Assembly: GCA_016708845.1 (NCBI GenBank)
Contig: JADJFB010000013.1
Location: 99,591 to 163,590 of the forward strand
Direction of reading: 5' to 3'
Length of the DNA stretch: 64,000 nt
Source of the DNA: Bacteroidota bacterium
Lineage (GTDB): Bacteria > Bacteroidota > Bacteroidia > B-17B0 > Aurantibacillaceae
A program made the position numbers and the translations under genes. Positions 60,903-64,000 of this stretch are shown piece by piece. Numbering within the stretch: position 1 is the first letter of the stretch; the number at the start of each line of letters is the position of its first letter. Below the pieces are notes generated by a model. That model did no database searches, was not told the origin of the DNA, and worked only from the letters and a program-made list of their open reading frames with translations.

Positions 60903-61712
60903 ATGCAATCTATTATCGAATCTATCTGGAATAACCGTGAGTTATTAAAAGAACCTGCCAATCAACAAGCTATCCGTCAAATAATTGAAGACCTAGATAA
61001 AGGTAAATTGAGAGTTGCAGAGCCAAAAATAGATGGAACTTGGCAAGTAAACGATTGGATTAAAAAAGCGGTTATTTTATATTTTCCTATTCAACAAATG
61101 GAAACAATGGAATTAAAGCCATTTGAATACCATGACAAAATGAAATTAAAAACCAATTTCGCAGAAGCTGGCGTAAGAACAGTTCCAGGTTCTATAGCTA
61201 GATACGGAAGTTATATTTCGAAAGGTGTGATTATGATGCCAAGTTTTGTAAATATTGGAGCCTATGTTGATGAAGGAACAATGGTAGATACATGGGCAAC
61301 TGTAGGTAGTTGTGCGCAAATTGGCAAACATGTGCATTTAAGTGGCGGTGTTGGCATTGGTGGTGTTTTAGAGCCAGTTCAGGCTGCTCCTGTAATTATT
61401 GAAGATAATTGTTTTATTGGTTCCCGTTGTATAGTAGTTGAAGGAGTTCATGTTGGTAAAGAGGCTGTTTTAGGCGCTAATGTTTGCTTAACGATGTCAA
61501 CTAAAATTATTGATATTACTGGTTCAAGCCCAATAGAGACTAAAGGTTTTGTACCTGAGCGCAGCGTTGTAATACCTGGTTCGTATACTAAACAATTCCC
61601 AGCAGGAGAATATCAAGTGCCCTGTGCTTTAATTATTGGCAAACGTAAAGCGAGCACAGATTTAAAAACGTCTTTAAACGATGCTTTAAGAGAGCATAAT
61701 GTTGCGGTTTAA
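60903..61712 (+). CDS. dapD: 2,3,4,5-tetrahydropyridine-2,6-dicarboxylate N-succinyltransferase
   Basis: A 269-residue DapD enzyme in the succinylase branch of lysine and diaminopimelate synthesis. The N-terminal helical domain (SIIESIWNNRELLKEPAN) is followed by a left-handed parallel beta-helix of hexapeptide turns: SYISKGVIMMPSFVNIGAYV, GTMVDTWATVGSCAQIGKHV, HLSGGVGIGGVLEPVQ and NCFIGSRCIVVEGVHVGKEA. RKASTDLKTSLNDALR closes the C terminus. Length and motifs are typical. It starts on the plus strand 68 bp beyond tRNA-Arg, which is transcribed the other way. It is followed 2 bp later by the glycosyltransferase gene. Confidence 0.96.
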   Translation: MQSIIESIWNNRELLKEPANQQAIRQIIEDLDKGKLRVAEPKIDGTWQVNDWIKKAVILYFPIQQMETMELKPFEYHDKMKLKTNFAEAGVRTVPGSIARYGSYISKGVIMMPSFVNIGAYVDEGTMVDTWATVGSCAQIGKHVHLSGGVGIGGVLEPVQAAPVIIEDNCFIGSRCIVVEGVHVGKEAVLGANVCLTMSTKIIDITGSSPIETKGFVPERSVVIPGSYTKQFPAGEYQVPCALIIGKRKASTDLKTSLNDALREHNVAV

Positions 61713-61714
61713 TT

Positions 61715-62215
61715 TTGGTAACACATAAAAACATACTCATTATTCAAACGGCTTTTATTGGCGACGCTATTTTGGCATCATCAGTAGTTGAGAAAATGCA
61801 TCAATTTTTTCCTCAAGCTAAAATTTCAATTTTGGTAAGGAAAGGAAATGAATCCTTATATCAAGAACATCCTTTCTTAACTCAAACTTTAGTTTGGAAT
61901 AAGCAAGACGGAAAATATAAAAGCTTATTTAAACTGCTAAGAACCATCAGAAAACAAAAATTTGACACCGTTATTAATCTCCATAGGTATGGCAGTTCCG
62001 GTTTTTTAACTGCTTTTTCAAAAGCACGCTATACTTCTGGTTACGATAAAAATCCTTTCTCTTTTTTATTTGACAATAAATCAAAACATAAAATTGGTGA
62101 TGGTAGGCACGAAATAGAACGTTATAATGATTTGATTGAATCGATTACTGATAAAACTATTGTTAAACCAAAACTATATCCAAGTTTCAAGCAATTTTCA
62201 AAAATTGAACCCTAA
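61715..62215 (+). CDS. glycosyltransferase family 9 (heptosyltransferase-like), N-terminal part before an in-frame TAA
   Basis: N-terminal Rossmann domain of a GT-B, family 9 glycosyltransferase: NILIIQTAFIGDAILASSVV, then ISILVRKGNESLYQEHP and FDTVINLHRYGSSGFLTAFS. The start is TTG, 2 bp after the dapD stop; no ATG fits the first strand. The frame is closed by TAA at 62213-62215 and continues unchanged with VAQALVCMAPSSVWFTKQLP, so a single nonsense change or error splits the enzyme. These enzymes add heptose or similar sugars to lipopolysaccharide core on the inner face of the membrane. Confidence 0.82.
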   Translation: MVTHKNILIIQTAFIGDAILASSVVEKMHQFFPQAKISILVRKGNESLYQEHPFLTQTLVWNKQDGKYKSLFKLLRTIRKQKFDTVINLHRYGSSGFLTAFSKARYTSGYDKNPFSFLFDNKSKHKIGDGRHEIERYNDLIESITDKTIVKPKLYPSFKQFSKIEP

Positions 62216-62236
62216 GTAGCACAAGCACTTGTTTGT

Positions 62237-62695
62237 ATGGCGCCATCATCTGTTTGGTTTACAAAACAGTTACCAAAGGATAAATGGATTGAATTATGTA
62301 ATTCGATTCCAAAAGAAACAATAATTTATTTACTAGGAGGTCCTGCCGATAAATCATTATGTGAAGAGATAAAAAACAAAAGTTCTCATTCAAACATCAA
62401 AATTTTAGCAGGTGACTTATCATTATTAGAATCGTGTGAATTAATGAAACACGCTAAAATGAATTATGTAAACGACAGCGGCCCTTTACATTTAGCCTCT
62501 GCAGGTAATTCACCTACTACTGCATTTTTTTGTTCCACTGTTCCTGCTTATGGATTTTATCCATTATCATATAATTCAACAGTGATAGAGGTAAATAATT
62601 TAGATTGTAAACCATGCGGCTTACATGGCTATAAAGCTTGTCCGAAAAACAATTTTAGATGTGGTAATGAAATCAAATTACCATTACTTAAATAA
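62237..62695 (+). CDS. glycosyltransferase family 9, C-terminal part
   Basis: In the same frame as the preceding fragment; the ATG at 62237 is internal. Holds the nucleotide-sugar-binding domain: MAPSSVWFTKQLPKDKW, then IIYLLGGPADKSLCEEI, NDSGPLHLASAGN (the D-x-G-P-x-H motif of family 9) and CGLHGYKACP. The whole enzyme would be about 325 residues, within the family range. Its last 12 bp overlap the stop of the convergent adhesin gene on the other strand. Confidence 0.82.
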   Translation: MAPSSVWFTKQLPKDKWIELCNSIPKETIIYLLGGPADKSLCEEIKNKSSHSNIKILAGDLSLLESCELMKHAKMNYVNDSGPLHLASAGNSPTTAFFCSTVPAYGFYPLSYNSTVIEVNNLDCKPCGLHGYKACPKNNFRCGNEIKLPLLK

Positions 62696-63826
62696 AGTAA
62701 CTGTTCCTTGTTTTTTTATTTCTTTTTCATCAATCCCTCTGGCATTAATTAAGTAAAAGTAACATCCATCAGGTACTTCTTCCCATTTACTTTTCCAGTC
62801 CAGCTATCAAGCAAATCCGAAGACTCAAATAACTTTAACCCCCAACGATCAAAAATAATGATATGAAACTCTTTTATATTAGTTGCACCAATCCAAAAAA
62901 TATCATTAATACTATCTCCATTGGGAGTAAACGCATTTGGCACATATAATGTTGGTCCTTCTTCAAGCACATTAATAATTACCGAATCAATATCCATACA
63001 AACACCGCTGGTAACTGTTAAATAAGCCGTGTAAACACCGCTATTATTATAAATTTGATCAGTAACAGTTTGCGTATTGCCGATATTCCCATTTCCAAAA
63101 TCCCACAAATACGTCGTAGCATTTGTACTATTATTACTAAACGTTACCGTTAAAGGCGTCGTTCCACTTATTGGATTAGCAGATATACTTGCATTTAAAT
63201 TTGTAACATTAACAACAATAGATGTTGTAGTTGTTCCGCAAGCATTGGTATTAGATACAGTAACTGTACCACCATTAGTTGTAACTACAGAGCCTGTATT
63301 AGAACTGTTTGACCAAGAGTATACTATTGGATTACCTGTTACTAAAGACACGCCACCTGTTACTGTAAGTGTTGCTGTTTCATTTGGACATATAGTACTA
63401 CTTGTTGACGTTAAAACTAAAGGAGGAAAACTAATACTACTTATATTAGCAGATGCAGTAGATGTTCCACAGGCATTTGAAACTGAAACTGTTTTTACGC
63501 CAGGAGTATTAACCAATATGACACTCGTATTATCACCCGTGCTCCATTGAAAATTAGTCGCATCGCTATTTGCGGTTAAGGTAACAGTTGAACCAGGACA
63601 AAGGATATTAGAATTTGGCGTCACAGAAACAGTAGGAGTGGAAACAATATTTAAAGTTTGAGAAGCTTGTGAACTTCCACAATTGTTAGTTGTTGTTACA
63701 ACAATGGGCGAAGAGTTTGCTATAAATGTATTAGTTGTAATACCTCCCGGCCATAAATAATTACCTGCATTTGAAGTAGCCGTTAAAGTAACACTACTAC
63801 CTGCACATAAGGAAGTTGAAACTGGG
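62684..63826 (-). CDS. PKD/Ig-like adhesin, C-terminal part with type B sorting domain (frameshifted)
   Basis: The 3' part of a large surface protein. It shows Ig-like repeats (LCAGSSVTLTATSNAG, LCPGSTVTLTANS, ICPNETATLTVTGGV), a PKD domain (YLWDFGNGNIGN) and a type B sorting domain (YVPNAFTPNGDSINDIFWIG, then FDRWGLKLFESSDL). A missing A near 62,780 makes the apparent end M-D-V-T-F-T at 62749. Restoring it gives EVPDGCYFYLINARGIDEKE and a normal end at 62684, as is typical of the domain. The open frame begins at about 63,826, where it meets another shift. Confidence 0.82.
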
Positions 63827-64000
63827 AGGCAATAGAAATAATTGGCAATGGCGCAGTCCCTAAAGATATATTAGCCACAGCATTCCCACAACCAGACGTC
63901 GAAACCGTAGCTGAATAAACACCAGGTGAAGAAATAAGTGTAGTAGATGTGCCAACACCAGTGCTCCAAGAATACGTCCCCGTGCTTCCAGCCAAAGATA
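63783..64000 (-). CDS. same PKD/Ig-like adhesin, upstream fragment (cut by window edge)
   Basis: Continues the repeat series in another frame: TYSWSTGVGTSTTLISSPGV, then YSATVSTSGCGNAVANISLG. The true frame leaves this one near 63,822-63,830, after IISIAS; the last residues (LPYVQVVVLL) are out of frame. The gene continues beyond the window, so total length is unknown. Confidence 0.72.
   Translation of the reverse strand, partial: SLAGSTGTYSWSTGVGTSTTLISSPGVYSATVSTSGCGNAVANISLGTAPLPIISIASQFQLPYVQVVVLL

Noticed and set aside
63077..63550. 157-residue plus-strand frame opposite the last adhesin
   Set aside because: Same antisense effect of repetitive beta-domain codons; no domain and no start context.

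Overview
The window reads as a chromosomal segment of a low-G+C member of the Bacteroidota, probably Flavobacteriia or a neighbouring class. The evidence is the many secreted proteins with type IX secretion (T9SS) C-terminal sorting domains, PorQ, a TonB receptor/DUF4249 pair, TamB, Bacteroidota-type promoters (TTTG-N19-TAnnTTTG) and small stand-alone GIY-YIG nucleases. No rRNA, phage, IS transposase or CRISPR array was seen.

Layout. 1-7,142: tail of crcB, a small lipoprotein, a T9SS adhesin, a thioredoxin-family protein and a patatin/outer-membrane-barrel protein (broken). 7,265-14,346: an ABC permease overlapping tpiA, then prmA, a GlcD-type oxidase (broken), a T9SS protein and an L,D-transpeptidase (in-frame stop). 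14,413-23,071: DUF4249 + TonB receptor, an AddA-like helicase/nuclease, a LEA-type lipoprotein, and an ECF-sigma-like protein with a membrane partner. 23,073-34,117: two T9SS proteins with near-identical sorting domains (one an M43-type metalloprotease), a small HTH regulator, a Nudix hydrolase, porQ, tryptophan 2,3-dioxygenase, a DUF3108 protein, a chagasin-like inhibitor and another T9SS protein. 34,172-42,892: tamB, divergent tsaD, pth, rho (frameshifted) and DUF4199. 43,179-52,990: a giant T9SS repeat protein, an ssb paralogue, a zinc phospholipase-like protein, a TPR-SpoIIE phosphatase (broken) and a small secreted protein. 53,185-59,909: mitochondrial-type citrate synthase (broken) and a PKD-repeat adhesin with a type B sorting domain (broken). 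60,161-60,834: a tRNA-Met/tRNA-Arg locus carrying a GIY-YIG nuclease between 51-bp direct repeats, with degenerate tRNA-Met pieces whose hairpins are replaced by palindromes. 60,903-64,000: dapD, a glycosyltransferase-9 gene (in-frame stop) and the 3' part of another PKD-type adhesin.

The main theme is surface and secretion biology. PorQ belongs to the T9SS apparatus, and at least seven genes encode likely substrates. TamB, the TonB receptor and the patatin-barrel protein are envelope proteins. Housekeeping genes (tpiA, prmA, tsaD, pth, rho, ssb, gltA, dapD) sit between them.

Two things stand out. First, at least ten otherwise well-conserved genes, including normally indispensable ones (rho, citrate synthase), are interrupted by single-base indels or isolated in-frame TAA codons. 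Sequence error is the simplest explanation, so these genes are described as interrupted rather than dead. Second, a 16-bp palindrome (TCCGCYAGCTRGCGGA) recurs in terminator hairpins, inside the start of a coding region and inside tRNA-Met-derived fragments around a GIY-YIG gene. This is the best candidate here for an undescribed mobile or structural system.
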